Positions 4,824 through 5,567 of a stretch of DNA of 5,567 nucleotides are shown here, in pieces. Below the pieces are notes generated by a model that saw only the letters and a list, made by a program, of their open reading frames with translations, was not told the origin of the DNA and did no database searches. The DNA comes from DASQVO01 sp035640715 (GTDB lineage Bacteria > Actinomycetota > Actinomycetes > Streptosporangiales > Streptosporangiaceae), in NCBI GenBank assembly GCA_035640715.1, contig DASQVO010000204.1, positions 1 to 5,567 on the forward strand, given 5' to 3'. The first letter of the stretch is position 1, and every line of letters starts with the position of its first letter. Both the position numbers and the translations under genes were made by a program.

Positions 4824-4898
4824 CAGGTCTTCACGTTTAGGCGTGAGCTGGGCGGATGCCGGGTGGCCGGGGTGCTGCCCACGGGTTAAGCGCGTGGC

Positions 4899-4917
4899 GC
4901 CCACACGGTGGGGGCCG
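4899..4917 (-). terminator. GC-rich hairpin just downstream of the DUF6788 gene
   Basis: GCGCCCAC-ACG-GTGGGGGC forms an eight-pair stem with one G-G mismatch and a three-base loop, within 10 nt of the leftward stop codon. There is no T-run, so it would be an intrinsic terminator only in the loose actinobacterial sense. The R2 hairpin further on is the stronger stop. Confidence 0.4.
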
Positions 4918-4924
4918 ATTCGGT

Positions 4925-5260
4925 CTAGCGGTTCCAGCGGGGGTCGTTGTCGGCGATTTCCTGGCTGAGGTTTTCCAGCTCGGTGATCAGGGCGCGGAGG
5001 CGGCGCTGGTTGCCGAACCAGGGCTGGTAGTCGGCGAGCTGGTCGTCTGATAGCAGCCGGGTGACGGTCTTGCCGCCGATTTTCCTGGTCCATTGGTGGT
5101 AGGGGCCGTGGAGGCGGGGCGGGTCGGCGTGGCAGCGGCAGTTTGCCCGGCCGCAGCGGGTCATCCGCTCGGTGAGGGTGCCGGGCAGCACGAACCCGAG
5201 GGATGCGATCTCGGCGGCGATGCGGGCTGCCCGGACGTGCTGGGCCGGGGTGGGCGGCAT
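4925..5260 (-). CDS. DUF6788-like Cys-cluster protein, mobile-element associated
   Basis: A 111-residue basic protein from the ATG at 5260-5258. Its core RMTRCGRANCRCHADPPRLH (residues 32-51) carries a C-x4-C-x-C cluster followed by HGPYHQWTRKIGGKTVTRLL (51-70), a signature I recall from the DUF6788 family. The Cys/His cluster suggests a small zinc- or nucleic-acid-binding module, which is inference. The C-terminal part (about 74-105) is a helix, LLSDDQLADYQ...LITELENLSQEI, that may be coiled. An ATG at 5305 would add 15 residues (MDIRETGDLGRENKN) but leave only 15 bases before the divergent start at 5321. I prefer 5260 because the recalled family begins near PAQ-x-x-x-AARIA. Neither start has a strong ribosome site. 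Such genes often lie near transposases or integrases, which fits the divergent neighbour. Confidence 0.75.
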   Translation of the reverse strand: MPPTPAQHVRAARIAAEIASLGFVLPGTLTERMTRCGRANCRCHADPPRLHGPYHQWTRKIGGKTVTRLLSDDQLADYQPWFGNQRRLRALITELENLSQEIADNDPRWNR

Positions 5261-5302
5261 GTTCTTATTCTCGCGGCCCAGGTCCCCTGTTTCACGTATG
5301 TC

Positions 5303-5336
5303 CATCAGTAAAAATACTGTATGACTAGTACTGATG
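5303..5336. promoter_or_regulatory. AT-rich dyad between divergent genes
   Basis: Perfect 8-bp inverted repeats CATCAGTA (5303-5310) and TACTGATG (5329-5336) flank an 18-nt centre. The left arm also pairs in a shorter dyad, CAGTA-AAAA-TACTG (5306-5319), and TACTG recurs 14 bp apart (5315, 5329). TACTGT (5315-5320) and its complement TACAGT both fit a TANNNT -10 box, so back-to-back promoters may share this AT-rich patch. It suggests a joint operator for the DUF6788 gene and its divergent neighbour, or a recombinase site. Confidence 0.5.
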
Positions 5337-5567
5337 TGGCCGCCTACGTCACGCGGTGGCAGCCCTCGCTGCTGCCGGGACAGGCGGCATGCTTTGCCCG
5401 GGCGGTGGTGGCCGCGGCGGCGCCGCCCACCCGGGCGCGGGCGAACGCGCTGCTGTGGGCGGCGGCCCGACTGGCGGCGTTCGCGGTCCCGCTCGGCCTG
5501 GAGCCGGTACCGGAGACACTGCTGCACTCGTCGGTGATCGAGCGGTTCGCGGCCTGCGCGCCGGGCC
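5321..5567 (+). CDS. N-terminus of a recombinase/integrase-like protein (partial, runs off the window)
   Basis: Open from ATG 5321 to the end of the window: 82 codons, MTSTDVAAYVTRWQPSLLPG... to ...VIERFAACAPG, with no stop. The Ala/Arg/Leu-rich helical pattern (RARANALLWAAARLAAFAVP, then LGLEPVPETLLHSSVIERF) resembles the N-terminal helical, SAM-like core-binding region of tyrosine recombinases and of hypothetical proteins annotated as integrases in actinomycetes. The catalytic R...H-x-x-R...Y residues would lie outside the window, so the assignment is tentative. There is no ribosome site before 5321; GTG 5336 is an in-frame alternative, and leaderless translation is possible. It is divergent from the DUF6788 gene. 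Confidence 0.6.
   Translation, partial: MTSTDVAAYVTRWQPSLLPGQAACFARAVVAAAAPPTRARANALLWAAARLAAFAVPLGLEPVPETLLHSSVIERFAACAPG

Noticed and set aside
4551..5093. 180-residue minus-strand frame overlapping the DUF6788 gene
   Set aside because: Out-of-frame Pro/Arg-rich shadow in its first half; the DUF6788 frame has the family signature.
5261..5527. N-terminal extension of the DUF6788 frame to 200 residues
   Set aside because: The extension is Arg/Gln-rich shadow of the divergent plus-strand gene, and the family-like sequence begins only near 5260.
1..5567. CRISPR array or retron
   Set aside because: No regularly spaced short repeats with unique spacers, and no reverse transcriptase or cas gene; the palindromes alone do not support a retron RNA.

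Overview
The window is high-GC DNA with strongly G/C-biased third codon positions, GTG and ATG starts, actinobacterial-style proteins and an actinobacterial-type tRNA-Met 3' end. I infer an actinomycete chromosome, possibly a Streptosporangiales or Streptomycetales relative; the genus cannot be fixed from sequence alone. Most of the window reads as an accessory region or integration hot spot: a few intact genes sit among tRNA and attachment-site debris, duplicated structured noncoding repeats and broken genes.

Layout. 1-394 is noncoding. It holds a palindrome (15-63), a structured repeat R1 (145-268), an integrase-site-like repeat next to a strong hairpin terminator (283-353), and the 3' half of a minus-strand tRNA-Met(CAU) without its 5' half (350-394). 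395-893 has no convincing gene and looks like element or attachment-site DNA. 894-2483 (+) is an intact GT-C (family 39/RgtA-like) membrane glycosyltransferase. 2487-2840 (+) is the stump of an acyltransferase-3 membrane protein, broken and fused to unrelated sequence. 3068-3517 (+) is a small secreted protein whose original C-terminus appears to continue in another frame to 3665.

3741-3860 is an exceptional palindrome with perfect 21-bp outer arms, followed at once by a second copy of R1 (3886-3997). 4055-4567 (-) is a GNAT acetyltransferase. 4754-4823 is a second copy of the site-plus-terminator repeat, 43 bp of it perfectly identical to 311-353. 4925-5260 (-) is a DUF6788-like Cys-cluster protein, and 5321-5567 (+, running off the end) is the N-terminus of a protein I recognise tentatively as recombinase/integrase-like. 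These two are divergent across a short AT-rich intergenic dyad.

How it fits together. The glycosyltransferase and the acyltransferase stump probably come from a surface polysaccharide or glycolipid locus. The tRNA half, the repeated GTGCACAAATCC-type sites, the repeated tRNA terminator whose copies diverge exactly at the tRNA ACCA end, and the DUF6788/recombinase pair all point to repeated site-specific integration. The most unusual signals are the two copies of the 112-124 nt structured repeat R1, each next to a long palindrome, and the tRNA-terminator duplication.
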